From NCBI GenBank assembly GCA_050084985.1, contig JBITNC010000002.1, positions 4,712,001-4,776,000 on the forward strand: 64,000 nucleotides of DNA, read 5' to 3'. This DNA comes from Nageia nagi (taxonomy: Eukaryota > Pinophyta). The notes beneath the pieces are model-generated. The model did not search any database. It was not told where the DNA came from and saw only the letters and a list, made by a program, of their open reading frames with translations. Numbering within the stretch: position 1 is the first letter of the stretch; the number at the start of each line of letters is the position of its first letter. Below, piece after piece: positions 1 to 12,340 of the stretch. Both the position numbers and the translations under genes were made by a program.

Positions 1-754
1 AATTAGATCAAACACAATATGATGGTGGCTTTTATAGTTGTAACTATAGATTAAATATTTACTCCATATTTTATTAATTAGATTTAAACAAAATATCAAA
101 AATAATGATTATGTAATTATCAAAAGAATTTTCATCCATAGTTGTAGTTATATATTAATAAACATTAGATGATTTCTCAATTATTGAATTGATATTGAAA
201 ATTTCAACTTTGTACTATTCAAAAGTTTGAAACATATTTAAGATTGGTTGGTTTTGCTTGAACTAAAGAATGTTACATAGTTCAATGAAAACTCATGTTG
301 CATACATAACAATGTATGGTACGTAAATGATATTTTGGGTGTGAGGATCCTAATATTATCAATACATAAATAACCATCTTCGAAAACCAAGATCATAATG
401 TTGCATTAAAACTTGGAATCATCATTGTAAAAAATGCATACATTATAAAACAAGTTAACTTCTCAAAACTTCAAAGATATCCATTTTTTTAAAAATTATA
501 CATTTGTTCATCTTAAACCTCCTTCCATATAAACCCTATAAACAAATGTTTACAACTTTTATGTAGGATAAGATTACATTTCTCGTCATTCATATATTGA
601 TGAATATAGTCGTATGATAAGCAATAATGTGTGCTTGTATGTTTTTAAATAATAACTTAAGACTTTAGAGTTGCTTTTATAAAAACAATTGTGATTTTGA
701 GAAAGAATAGAAATTCAATTAGAAAACAATTATCTTTATTAGGTTGAAATCTCA
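1..754. other. AT-rich stretch without a recognisable gene
   Basis: No reading frame with a recognisable domain, RNA gene or repeat boundary was seen on either strand. Confidence 0.5.
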
Positions 755-1182
755 AAAAAGGTTATTGGCTAGGGGACGAGGAGGTGCTTCCAAGAAATAA
801 TGGGACAAATGTTGGTACTGCAGAGGTTGTTGGAGCTAGGGAAATTGGATGGAAGGCGTCCTTCTCTTCTCATGGGTTGCAAGGAGAAGTTGTTGATGAT
901 GCTAAATAGAGTGGGGGTTGAGAATATGTGTATGGTGGATAATTTCTATCCTTGCTTAGATCCCTCCATCAAGTAAATGCACGTTTAATTGTTTATGGTT
1001 TTTATGTTAGTTTGATAAGCCTTCGATACTTGGCTTATGGTTTTGTCCTAATCGTCGGGTTGTTGATGTTAGCTTGGGATTCATGATAATTTTTGGGGAC
1101 AGTTAAGTCTTTCCACCTGTCTTTTTTGCATGATTAAGTTATAAATTTTGCTTTTTCATCCAAAAAGGAAAAATATAATTGA
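755..1182 (+). repeat. possible 3' end of an L1-type LINE
   Basis: The stretch is richer in G than its surroundings and ends in a T-rich segment at 1,141-1,176 followed by A-rich runs (the pattern CTTTTTCATCC then AAAAAGGAAAAA). Plant L1-type LINEs often end this way, just before the poly(A) tail. No RT or endonuclease motif is readable in it and no target duplication was found. The assignment rests only on the look of the tail and could be wrong. Confidence 0.27.
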
Positions 1183-3449
1183 AATTCTTTACAAGGGAAT
1201 ATAATCAATTTTTTTACTTTGTTATGCCAAACCTTCTATAAAGTAATAAATTTTCATATTAATGTTCCTGAGTGACCAGCAAAATAATATGTAGAACTGT
1301 AGAAAAATGCATATAAGAGTAAAGGAGTGCTTAGAGCAACTTCGATGTGTAAGTGTAATAAGTAGATAAAGAAAAGTGTCAAATACATTAGGCATGACTA
1401 AAGTAGGAGGTCTACAAATAGAGTCAAAGAGGCTCATCCAACATTTATGGTTGGAAACAAGCTCATGATTTTGCAACTAAATAAAGTAATTCTAGTGGGT
1501 TTGGTGGTAAGGTCTTGATGAGTAATCTTTCGAAAGTCTTTAGGGATAATGTGACACTTTTGATTCGTAGTTTCTTGCAACTTAAAATAATGTGATAAGT
1601 CTAGAATTCATTGTGCTTTAGGATCTACTGATGATCACTTTTTGTTTGAGGCGGATGGTTTCATTGATATATAGTACAATGTATTTTTGGTCTCCATAAT
1701 TCATAATCTTTAAGGTTATCTTTGCATTAACGCAATTTGAAAAAGTAATCAAAAGAAAATTATATATTAACTATGAAAAATGATTTACAATTAATTATTA
1801 ATGATTTCATTAATTCAAAATAATAAAATCTCCTTTGAGAAGGCCATTCATTTCTATCTTTGTTTCCTAGTTTCTCCCTTTTATTTATATCATAAAACCT
1901 AAAATTTTCAACACGAGAGGCTCCCCTTGTTTATTTCTTTTATTCCTCTCTTTTGAGTTTTATTTACAGGATTTTCAATAAAAAAAATTCACTATAAAAG
2001 ATATACCTTTTGCTCAAATTAAAGGCCTCTAAATCTTATTTGTGAGATCTTAAGATTCAAATACAACATATTATTCATGATGTTAATGACAATAGTGATA
2101 TGACTAGCCCAAATGTTATCTTTTTTAAAGTTTCTACTAATGTTTTGTTTTTTGTGAACTGGCTATGAGTAGAAATAGATGCCAACATGTAATTAAGTTC
2201 AAACACCACATAGGGTCATAGAATATAATTTATTTGAATTTAATTATTTTATTTTGATGCATGCATGTTTTAACTTTGTTTCATATTCATGTGGCATCAT
2301 ATGTGTTTTTCTTAATTATATTGGAAACAAAGGTTTTGAAAAGCTTTTGTCACTTTTTACATCATTCATAAGAAATTCAAAATGCATCGATGTTAAAACA
2401 TCAATAAGATGGATATACAAGGTCAATAGGAAAGGCCTTGTGAAGCAAAAAAAAAAGGGCTAGATAAACATCTCTTAAGCCTTCAAATAACATCAATAAA
2501 ACTTAAAAGCTATACCAACATTAGATAATACGATTTAAAAAATATTATCATGCCCACAACAAGGAACCAAATTTGATGGAAGATCTGTCCACATTAGAAT
2601 GGGTCCATCCACACCTTAGAAAATTTTGAAAAATCTCTCTTGCCCAATAGACATGCAAAATTTGAATCCAAAATGTTGGTAAAAATCTTTTGCGTGTAGG
2701 AGAAGCTTTGAAAGTCTTCGACATTATGGAGGTTGCATGCTCCATCTAATTGTGTTATGCCTACAAAAGCACCCTTCGCTAGATTCCATGAGAGCAAAAT
2801 AACCTCATCAAATTGAAATAGATTTTGCTAGCCACCAAATCTCTTCACATTGCTTACTACAATATCATATTGAGTCCGTCCATGGGATAGGGGCGATAAT
2901 GTTATCTCGGACAATTTTCTTCAGTATGTGCAAACCTAGAGGATAATCTCACCAACATATTCTCCACCAAGTTCCATCAAGGACATTTAAATCCAAGGCT
3001 TCTATTAAGAATTCACTATTTCATAATAACCAAATTATTCACAAATACACATAAACCACTCCAATATGTAAATACCATTCAAATATGCAAAACCATTACA
3101 AAATACCACTTATTGAAGTAACCAAATTGCTTGCACCACTTCAAGGGGGGCACCTCTTAAAGAACTAGTTCTCTCCTCAAATGAAATTATATTTCTTGCT
3201 TGCTTATTACAATAGGGAAGGCCTCATATAAATAGACCTTTGTGCCATTTCACCTTTCAAACCTATTACATGTGGGATAAATACTAATATAACATAAATA
3301 ACATGTTATGGGGTCATAACAACTTCCCTCCATGATTTTGCCCCATCATTGTCTTTCTTAAGAACCTAGAAGATTTAAAAGGGGATTTAGCCAAAATAGG
3401 AACAACATATGGAATAACAACAAATTTGTAGTTCAATAGAATATATATA
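1183..3449. other. AT-rich region, no gene recognised
   Basis: Short frames on both strands (for example the overlapping minus-strand ones at 2,548-2,797) show no domain I recognise. The region may hold further degraded repeats. Confidence 0.4.
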
Positions 3450-3715
3450 TTCAAGTAATAAAGTAATTGGGAGGGCTTTAAAGGCTATTGGAAGGATTAG
3501 TAGTGTCAATGGAATCACGCCTACTCTAGATTATGTCCCAATCACTTACCATCAATTTGGTAACGATTCTATATTGCTTGAACATGTAAGCATTGTGGAG
3601 GATATGGAATTGAACAAAATGTTGTACACTTATGAAAATGACACCAACCAAAAGATAATTAGAATAAAATAAATATTTTCTTCCTCAACACCCCTGTAGG
3701 GGATCAAATGAATAA
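3450..3715 (+). pseudogene. L1-type LINE reverse transcriptase fragment, catalytic-loop part
   Basis: The plus-strand translation reads through a block typical of plant non-LTR reverse transcriptases: an alpha-helical stretch (GRALKAIGRI), then ITYHQFGNDSILL, which corresponds to the YxDD/FADD catalytic loop, and then a Gln-Lys-Ile block. The usual FADD is replaced by FGND, so one catalytic Asp is lost. The frame ends just after a block matching the conserved FFNTP region. The upstream RT, endonuclease and ORF1 are absent, so the copy is 5' truncated, as is common for LINEs. The same protein resumes at about 4,431 after an insertion. The fragment is certainly non-functional. Confidence 0.6.
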
Positions 3716-4430
3716 TCTATAATTACCAAACACTTATAGCATACTCAGATCATTAAATACAAATTTAAATTAATGTAATACCATGAAACCCCTTAGGTAT
3801 GCATGATTGTAAATATTTCAACAATACTAAAAGAAATAATAGTAAATAAGTATAAACAATCAAACACATCAAGAATGACACAATATGTATACTGATTCCT
3901 TTCAATGTGAGGGTACATCTAGTTTAAGCCAGTCTTGAATCCTTTATTTAATCCACAAGCATTAAAATGATACAAAGAATGGATAACAGTAAAACACTCC
4001 TATTCTAGTTTGTAATACTCCTATAGCCAAACAATTATAGAATTCTTCACAAATTTGATCTCTCTAACTAAATTCTCTAAAACTAGATCATTAAATCCAA
4101 ACTAAGGTATCCTCCAAGATTCTAAAGCTTGCATCCACCATGAAACCTTTCTTGCAACCGTTACACATTTCCACCAATCTCCAGGACATTGAAATGATAA
4201 CTAATTTTTCAATTACCTGCTATAGTATTCTGAAGGTACAACATGGATGCCCTAGTTGTAGGACATGACATAATGTTGGTGCCCTAAATCTTGAAGAATA
4301 GTGAGATCATATTTCAAACTTAAGTCTTTCTCCAAGTTTAAACCCCTAACAACTGTCTGAACTCATGGTAGACAAACTATTACATGATTTAATTTAGATC
4401 AATGAGATAACTAATATTTTTGATGTCAAG
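3716..4430. other. about 0.7 kb insertion splitting the LINE RT, possible solo LTR
   Basis: The LINE RT translation stops aligning near 3,715 and resumes near 4,431, so this AT-rich block looks like an insertion. A TGTAATACC motif at about 3,773 resembles an LTR start. I could not find a convincing matching end or target duplication, so its identity is open. No coding potential was seen. Confidence 0.35.
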
Positions 4431-5100
4431 TTGATATCTTTCTTCAATATATGTGGGTATGCCTTTATTCTAGGGTAGAGTGGATAAAGAATTTTGGAAA
4501 GGGGTTCTTAGTAGATTTTAAAAAAAGGATTAAGAGCTAGAAAGGGGCTATCATGATCCAAGCATGAAAGATTGAATAGGTCCAATCCACTCTTCAAAGT
4601 ATCCCCATTATATGGCAAGTGCGATCAAATGTTTTGTTCTTATTACTTTCAAGATTGGCCAAATTTATGGAAAATTTATTTGGATAGACATTGAGGAAAA
4701 GAAAAGGTTCATCTTGATTGCTTGGAAGAAAGTATGTAGAATGAATAAAGAAGGGGGCTTGGAGTAAGGTCAATGATATGGGTTAATTAGCCATTACGAA
4801 TCAAATATGCATGGAATATCTATAATCACTTGGTTACTAAATGCATCAAAATCTATGAATCTAAGTACCTAGAAGGAGAGTCTAACTTGCTAAAAATTAC
4901 CAATCCACCTAAAGGATTAACCTTTTGAAATGGACTAATTGAGGTCAGAGATTCCTTGTGGGGAAACTCAAAATGGGAAGTTAATAATGACCAAAAGATC
5001 TTCTTCTAAGATGAACAATGGCTACGTAACTCCATTTTGGTTAGGTATTTGACATTTGGTTAAATGTGAAAACAAATGAATGATGAGTTTAACATGTATA
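4431..5100 (+). pseudogene. L1-type LINE reverse transcriptase, C-terminal part
   Basis: Across two or three frames the plus strand gives the C-terminal landmarks of plant L1-type RT. These are a GRVDKEFWKGVLSRF block, a KFMENLFGxDIEEKKRF-like block, the K-EGGLG region (KVCRMNKEGGLE), and finally DSLWGNSKWEVNN followed by a IFFxDEQWL block. In intact elements these blocks run in this order just after the palm and thumb of the RT. Several stops and frameshifts interrupt them. With 3,450-3,715 it forms one element broken by an insertion. It is a decayed remnant with no product expected. Confidence 0.65.
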
Positions 5101-6783
5101 GTCAAACCTAATAATCATAGGGAGTCTAAGCAAGATAAGGATTACTAAATGAAATTGCATGAAGATGGTGTTACAAGTTTTTTAAAGCAATATTAGAACC
5201 ATGATGAAGTTATTTATAAGAAAATAGTTGATACATAAGATGAGGATAAGGCTATGGTAGGCTCAATTGAGTTAATCTTCACCATGTAAACCATATCGAA
5301 GATCATGAATATGAGCATTGAAGGGATGTGGTTTTAAAGGTAAGAGAAGATTACGTAAGAAGAGATAGAGGCCTTTTTGGAAGAAGATAAGGTACTAGTC
5401 AATTGTAGGTCAAGATATCTTATGGATCATTTGCAAATGCCCTAGGGCAAGATGACATCTTGGATCATTATATATTTTATGTTTGATGGGGGTATACAAT
5501 TATCTTTGGCCCCCACATTTTGTTGCTAAATCATTTTAAGAAGGGCTTGATTGCAATAATGTATCAAATAACTATATATACCCATCCAGATATTAACCCC
5601 AATGGAAACCATAGGAGGAGTGAGATAATTGAAGAGAGTAAGAATTCAGATGAATGGACTTTCCTGAAGTAAGATTAAGATGTTAAAAAAAGGAAACAAG
5701 CTAACGATAGAGTAAAATGTTGGGAAAAAGAATCATAGCCAAATAGAAAGGAAAGGTTTTGAATCAAAAGTTGAATTTGTAGGCTAATAATCCTTTCTAA
5801 TCCATCCCCTCATAACCTAGAGTTATGAAGAATTCCAACCTCAAGGAAGGCAATGATGAAAAGTAGGGGAAGCAAAAGTTAGAGAAGGCATATTTAAAGA
5901 AAGCGAAGGCCCACAAAGAGAAGTAAGTAAATAATACACCAATCCTTACATGTAATGAGATTAATACCACATAAAATGAGGAGGCTCCTGAGTCCATTAT
6001 AAATCTCAAAACCTTAGAGCTTAATGCAATCCTTCTTCTCTCATGGTATGATGAAAAATGTAAGGAACCGTAATATAACATGACACATATGCATTGGTAA
6101 AAGGAGATTCCTACCTTCGATACACAATCTTAAAAGAATTTGAACTAAAGAAATAGGGATGCAACCATAAAGGGTAAGAAGAAGATGGAATCCCATAAGG
6201 TCACATAAGTACTCTCCAACTTAGAAGTTGGACTAAAAAAAAAATCTAAAGAAGATTAGAATGTAAGGGCTAGACCTGTATAGACATTAGTATTATTGTC
6301 CCATGTTGTGGCATATTTTCTATAAGGTTTTATTAGTGTTTCTTTTTTGGGGTGTGGTACAAACATGGTCACACCACCTTATGATATGCAAAAGTAACCA
6401 TAATGTAGCTGAAACATGATCTACATGATAGTCATAATAAAACTAACCCACTTTTTTTAATAAATATTTACCCTTGATAAGAAAAATAACTTGGAGTAAT
6501 TTTTTTTGTTTTTGGTTAGTTGTAAACATAAGAATTTTAAATGCAAAATTTCTATCCACAATTGTCACATTTCAACATCATTATGTTTTATCCAATCCAT
6601 TAAGAAATAGAAGATATTAGATTTTTCTAGCCTTTGCATTATTCTCCTAATCTATCATTTTAAAGAAATATCATTCAAATCATGGCTTATTTTGGCATCC
6701 CTTAATATAATTTTTTTCCCATAATATTAAGATTAGAATATTAAAATGCATTGCAGGAGAGAGGTGGCTTCTAAGTACCAACA
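5101..6783. other. degraded sequence, possibly more LINE remains
   Basis: Past the RT C-terminal blocks the plus strand still has short open stretches, for example around 5,480-5,700, rich in Lys, Asn and Glu. I could not match them to an RNase H, zinc-knuckle or ORF1 domain. From 6,351 to 6,783 nothing is recognisable. Confidence 0.3.
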
Positions 6784-8100
6784 TTAGTGAATTGATTTTA
6801 TTATAAGTTGTATTGAGGGTTTGAGCACTAAGATAGGGTATCTATTCAAGTCAAGTGTTGTTAAAATCATGTGATGGATCCCATTCAGAAACTTTATAAC
6901 ATGGAATATTGAAAGAACCAATATGGGATATGCATCAAACTTAGCTAGAATGATGTAATGAATGATAATTCTTTTGGCCAAAATGGATCTTAAGGTCACC
7001 AAAACCCTCTCAACATGGACCCAAGTAGATTATCTCAAGCTAGGTCCCTAAAATTCGCATCCATAAAACATTATTGGAGAGATAAAAGTATAGAATAGTT
7101 TGATATTTATCATGATATATTAGTATTGAATTTGAAAGTATTATATATCAAGTGTAATAACTACAACATAGCCTTTATTCATATTATTCTTAAAGGTTAG
7201 GATAAAGTTAAAAATAGGACATATGAAGAGAATACTGAAATATGTGTAAGACATGATTTTCTTGATAGGTTGCCCTTGAAAAGTAAGATGGATTTTTCAA
7301 GTGTTAGATCTTACTATATTAAAGGACATCAACTTTATCTTTTCAAGATTAACTTTGTGACCATGGGTAGGATAAAAGGTATCATGATTTCAACATAACG
7401 TTGAAGTGCACTTATTGTGTGACATAGCAAAATAAAAACATTTGTAAATAACAAAATGGGGAAACTGGAGTCATGTAAAAAATAACCAATACTTAGACCG
7501 AATATGTTTGATATTAGTTATTCAAGTTCATTAATATAAGTCCTAAATAAAGTAGGTGAGACAGGGAAACCTTATTTCATAAGAATAATTTGTGGGCCAT
7601 ATTGGATTTGTGGGAACAAACTCAAACTTGGGAAACTACATGTTCAAATAATATCATGCCAAGGGAGATGACATCTCTATGAATCCTTAGGTTCTCAATT
7701 ATATGAAATAGGACATGTCTAGGAAAGATATTAAAGTCTTTATGAAATTCAATAAAGAAATAATAAACCTTTCATTTATAGGCTTGATCTTCTTCAATGA
7801 TGGTTTGTAGAGTGAGAATGTGATTAATAATACAATAGTTTTTTTGAATATTATGCATTTTAATAAAGCTAAAAATGAACTTATAAAGAGTTATGAAAAA
7901 TAATTTTTTTACGGTATAGCCAACCATAATCATTTGTAGTTTTATGGTTGAGGGGGTTTCCAAATTTGTAAATAGGATGGATGATATTTGAGGTTCAAAA
8001 GGGTTGAAACCCGTGAAAAGAGACGTAGTTGAACATTTCAACAATATGGATTGGCAAATGTGTAAGGTTGTGTTTAAGTAATTTAACACGTAAAATTTTA
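6784..8100 (-). pseudogene. LINE reverse transcriptase remnant, second LINE type
   Basis: Read on the minus strand, about 8,090-7,640 gives RT landmarks in order: a block with LQMIMVGYTVKKLF, then a HILTLQTIIEEDQAYK block that fits the family's DHIFTLRTIIEE signature, then YYFFIEFHKDFNIFPRHVLF, where the family has F-DF-KAFD-V-R. The frame is then damaged and the catalytic YxDD is not readable. From about 7,070 to 6,784 a C-terminal block reads FYGCEF, then a TWVHVERV block and an ILAKFDAYPILVL block, again as in these RTs. The motifs differ from the plus-strand L1-type copy at 3.4-5.1 kb, so this is another LINE lineage. In the FHKDF block the first catalytic Asp position is displaced or mutated. 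The copy is dead. Confidence 0.6.
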
Positions 8101-9070
8101 GAGTTTGTGAATAGTTTGGATAATAAACATAGGTGTCCTAGACATGTGGGTCAATGATAATACACAAACATGACTTAATGTTCATGTTCATATTCAACAT
8201 ATAATTGATTTTCAATCTTTTTATTGCAATGTATTGTCTCTTATCTCCAAGGAGGTTATGGTAAGTTTTTTAGGTCTCTTTAGCCATGGAGGGGTTGTGT
8301 TGCAAAGCAAAGTGGGTGAGTTTATGGAAGGTCTTGTATTCATTATCCAACCATGAGTAACAAGGGAAATGGCCAAGGAGAGGGTGAGGGGATATGGTGT
8401 TTATGGTATGAGGAAAGGATTTAGTTGTAGTTGACCAAAGTTCTTTATAAGAGATTTCCTTGTAAGATGGGATTTTATATTTGGTGGAGGTTGGTGAGGT
8501 ATTTGTTTAGGCTTTCTATATAAATGTGGTTAAGATTACGGTCAAAGAATATATAGAAGGTAATAGGGCAAAGTAGACAAGGGTGAAGTATTATAAATAT
8601 TGAAATCAATAATAGAAAAGGTGAAGAGGAAATTAACAAGAGCATAGTCGACCATGCTCGTGCCATCAACAAAAGGGAAACAAGTAGAATGACTAGATTA
8701 AGGGAATTCAAAAATCCCATTTAAGATGATCAAGTCATGCACTTCCTAAATTGACCAAGTATTTTCCATAAGGTGTAATATTTTTCTGGGCATCGTTTGA
8801 TTGTTGTGTTAGGGCTAAATTATTGAGATCAATCTCCAACAATTAAAGAGGTTCTAGAGAAACATCATGTAAGCGACGTTGCAATATGATTGTTTGTGCA
8901 TTAAAGACCCCTAATAGTATGAAATCACATAAGGGGAAAACTTTATAGATCTTGGGATAGAAATTCACATAGGGTGAATCACCATAATCTACAATAGAAT
9001 ACAATGGGTAAATAGGAGGGAAGTAATATATAATAATGTAAAGACATAGAGAAGATGGCTTCCTATTAAG
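8101..9070 (-). pseudogene. LINE apurinic-type endonuclease remnant
   Basis: Upstream of the RT remnant on the same minus strand, 8,720-8,560 translates to a stretch resembling the end of the AP-like endonuclease domain of LINEs. It has an N-L-V-I-L block, then a block like FVDGTSMVDYALV (family: ST-VDYVLVS), then residues where SDHCPL would be expected, partly as LSTLPYYLL. The blocks fall in different frames, so frameshifts are present. Order and spacing to the RT at 8,090 agree with one ORF2 (endonuclease then RT). The region 8,100-8,300 is the linker. No ORF1 was seen upstream. Confidence 0.45.
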
Positions 9071-9782
9071 AGAGATCCATATGAATATGGAATGGATATT
9101 TAAGCATTCTAAACAAATGCATGAAGTTAAGCACTCATTATATAAGCAAGTAACATCTCAAAAACCTTTAACACCTTGGTGAGTCTCTACTTTATAAGTA
9201 GAAAACCAAGAATAACTTCTATAAGTAGGCTGAAATTCATGTCATCAATTACATCATTCTTTGAGTGATATTATAAAGCTTAAATAATGCACACAAAATG
9301 TTCTTTTCATTATATTTCTTGATTCATCATTCTTTATATTGATGAAATGTATCCCTCATATGATTCCTTTTTAAGCTATTTATTAGATAAGATTATATTT
9401 ACGTATTGCTTTTGGAGTAAGATTATTATTTTTGGGATAAGATAAGTGTATATCTCCCACATAAAAAAGGAAATTCTCTTTTCGTACTCACCTTAGACAA
9501 GTTACCAAGGTTTTTAATAGCATTGTAGTCTTTGGGTTCTTGCTTGGGAGCCTTCTTTATTTTTTCTTTCTTGACATGTTCTAAGAATTCCTAAAGAGTA
9601 ATTTCTTTTACATGTTACAAGCATTATTGTATGGTCTTCTGCTTATTAGTCTCCATATTTTTGTTGGGAAAAACTACCTTTTTCTTACTTCTCTTTTTGG
9701 TTATGCTTCTATTTTCTTCTTTTCAAACATGCCATATGTGCAACAAGCATTAGGCCTTAGGTCCTAAAGTTGAACATAATCC
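9071..9782. other. AT-rich, no clear gene; possibly start of a truncated copia interior
   Basis: Nothing recognisable is coded here. If the primer-binding-site-like motif at 9,783-9,794 is real, this stretch would be the first part of the interior of a minus-strand LTR element. A Lys-rich frame at 9,730-9,500 on the minus strand carries no identifiable gag motif. Confidence 0.3.
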
Positions 9783-9794
9783 ACTCTAATACCA
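9783..9794 (-). other. orphan primer-binding-site-like motif (initiator Met tRNA type)
   Basis: On the minus strand the sequence reads TGGTATTAGAGT, one or two bases from the plant retrotransposon consensus TGGTATCAGAGC. The undisputed copia element in this window has TGGTATTAGAGC. A TG dinucleotide about 5 bases away (9,800) could be the LTR edge. The matching interior and second LTR are not seen. Confidence 0.4.
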
Positions 9795-9799
9795 CTATA

Positions 9800-11446
9800 T
9801 GCATGCAATTGAATTTTCACCTAAGTTGTTTATATGTACGTATACTAAAAATTTAGTTCTTCTTCACCTTAGTGTAACTTAGATCCCATATATAATTGTC
9901 TAGAGATATATTAGTGTTAATTTTAATTCACATGCATATCTATACTTGGATCAAGATGTTTCTTTTATGAATTATCACATAAGCCAATCCTTTGTCTAAT
10001 GGTATAGGAGTATTGACCCTTAACCAATATTAGAAAGATTACAATACTCTTAAGTTTTTTTTGCATAAACATTTATGCAAATCAACTTTAATTTCCATCA
10101 TAATATTCAAGATTGTTATCTGTTTCTTAATAAAAAGATATGTCTTTATAATAATTTTAGAGTGTTTGGGTATGCTTGCTTGAGTATTTCTAAGTATCTC
10201 TTCATTCTTGTTAAATCTTAAACTTAAGCATTCATAATTGGTTTATTATTTTTTAATCCTTTCTAGATCATTTAAAACCATAAAACTTATAGTTCAAGGT
10301 CAATTTATGAACACTTGACATGTCTAATTACATGTAAGTTACTATTTGTTGTAAATTTTATCTCACTAAGATTTGTTAGGGTTCCTTCTTGCACTCTTGA
10401 GTCAACAAAAGGGATTATTAATTGACATAAGGTTACTTTATCATGCATAATCCTTACTTTGTCACATAAAAGGGTGTTAAAAGACTTATGTATCTATCAA
10501 AATATAACATTATCATAAGCATAATGTGATGCCTAACGTAAGCATTTTCCAATGGGTTAAAGTATTCATTGTATTTTTCTAAACCAATTTAGGTTATCTA
10601 TTATCCCTAATATTAAATAAATAGTTTTGAGGTTAATTTTTAACATGCATTATCCAACTATCTCTAAAAATTTAACCCTTTGCTAGTGAAGAGCTAATAA
10701 AATTATATTTTTTCTGTCACCTTATAGGAAAATTCTATCTTAGAAATTCATATATATTTAGATCTCCATTAAACATGCACCTATTTCAATCAATTTAAGT
10801 GAGCCACTATATAGCAGTTAATCTTATATAATTTCTCATTAAATTGGTTAAAACTAAAAGGTTAAACATTGAAATAAAACTTCATGCATTTATCCATTAA
10901 AATTTTAACACAAGGTTCTTATGTGAAAAACCCTTACGAGGGAAAACATCCATGATGTAAAAGATCTCATATATTTCCATTAAATGATAATTAAATTTAT
11001 TATGCTTAACATTCTCCTAGCATGTAAATTTATTACAATACATTATTTCCTTCCAAGAATTTTTCTTGTACAACAAAGCAATATACATAAATAACCTTCA
11101 ATATTCAAGTATTTTCAAATTTTTTTGATATATCTTCATGTTGTCTCAACTCATATCCTTTATCTAACATGAGAATATAAATATGAAATGCATTCTATAT
11201 GCTAGCAATAAAAGTAGCTATATTCTATAAGGTATTTATCAATTTACCATAATATTTGGTTAAATACCAAACATAACCAACCTTATTTAACTATCTATTT
11301 AACAAATAACTTAGAAAGTGTAAAAACATATATTTGATAAGTATTACATGTAAATAGATATGATTTATCTTGTATCCTTTCGATCTTAACCATTATAGAA
11401 ATTTTCCATGTTATTTAAGAGTCTTCAAAATCATTACTAGAAATTT
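9800..11446 (-). repeat. LTR-like block next to the orphan primer-binding site
   Basis: The block is AT-rich and non-coding. Near 10,920-10,955 the minus strand reads TTTTCCCTCGTAAGGG, then TTTTTCACATAAG. This resembles the GGGTTTTTCACG segment often seen in the U5 part of plant copia LTRs. Together with the adjacent primer-binding-like motif this suggests a truncated or solo minus-strand copia LTR. Its far end is unresolved and may lie short of the LTR that starts at 11,447. Confidence 0.3.
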
Positions 11447-12130
11447 TGATTTCCATTATAATTTATTTAATAAATCATATTTTAGATTTCTTAAAAGTAT
11501 TAAAAAGCAATGTTACATTTGTCAAGATAAAGTTGATATTACAATGCAATGCCATGTGTTATATTAAATGCAATATTATTTATCATGGTTCATATTTTAA
11601 AGTATATTGGATAAAACAAAGATTCTATTATTGCTATGAGTCAGCTTTTACTCCTTTTTATTCCCTTCCAAGTTATAAATATGAGAGTTGGAGGTTGACA
11701 TTCCTTTCGAATATCTTTGATAGGTGGTTGTCCCATACATCATACTTACAATGTCTCTTGATGCCACCTATTCAAGGTTCTATTATGCTCTAAGCTTTTA
11801 TTACATTCTATGTTTTGCATGCAATCTAATTATGTTGGTCTCATGATGTTACCAATGTAGAACTCACATGCCATTAGCAGCGTGCACATTTGTGATCGAG
11901 AGCTAGAAATAGAAGAGGCAACAATAGTCAATTCGCATGATCCATCATCTCTATCAAGTTCATCTTCGATCCGATCTAATCCTTTGTATTCCCTTTTCCA
12001 TATCTTGAGAATTGCTATACCATAATCAGGTGCACACTTTTCATTTATTTATCTATATTTTTGAATAAGTGTCATCCTTGTAGAATTATTTTGTGTTTAT
12101 ATTTATTATTTACATAATTTACCATCTACA
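11447..12130 (+). repeat. left (5') LTR of the gag-only element
   Basis: The sequence matches 46,242-46,913 in the same orientation over nearly its full length. The match starts at TGATTT before a shared block ATTTATTTAATAAATCAT and ends at ...CTACA (right copy ...CCACA). A TATAAATA box lies near the middle in both copies. The copies differ by many substitutions and small indels, so the element is old. Confidence 0.7.
11674..11681 (+). promoter_or_regulatory. TATA box of the gag-only element LTR
   Basis: TATAAATA is present at the same place in both LTR copies (here and at 46,464-46,471), as expected for the LTR promoter. Confidence 0.5.
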
Positions 12131-12340
12131 TTTCTAGTGAACTTGATTGATCCTACACACCTAGATTTCTTCCCTAAAGCATCCTTCTTCAAGAGATTCA
12201 TGAATCCATTTGCACTACTCTTTCTTCCTTTACTTGATGTTGTTCCACTAGTTACTCACCAAAATGATAAAACTAGGGTTTATTCTACCTATGTCCTGAA
12301 GATAATTTTTCATTAAGGAATAACTTAGGGTTTCTAAAGG

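Noticed and set aside
5797-6081. Minus-strand hydrophobic frame of 94 codons that could look like a membrane protein
   Set aside because: Phe/Ser/Tyr-rich translation is the expected antisense of a purine-rich stretch. The start is not supported.
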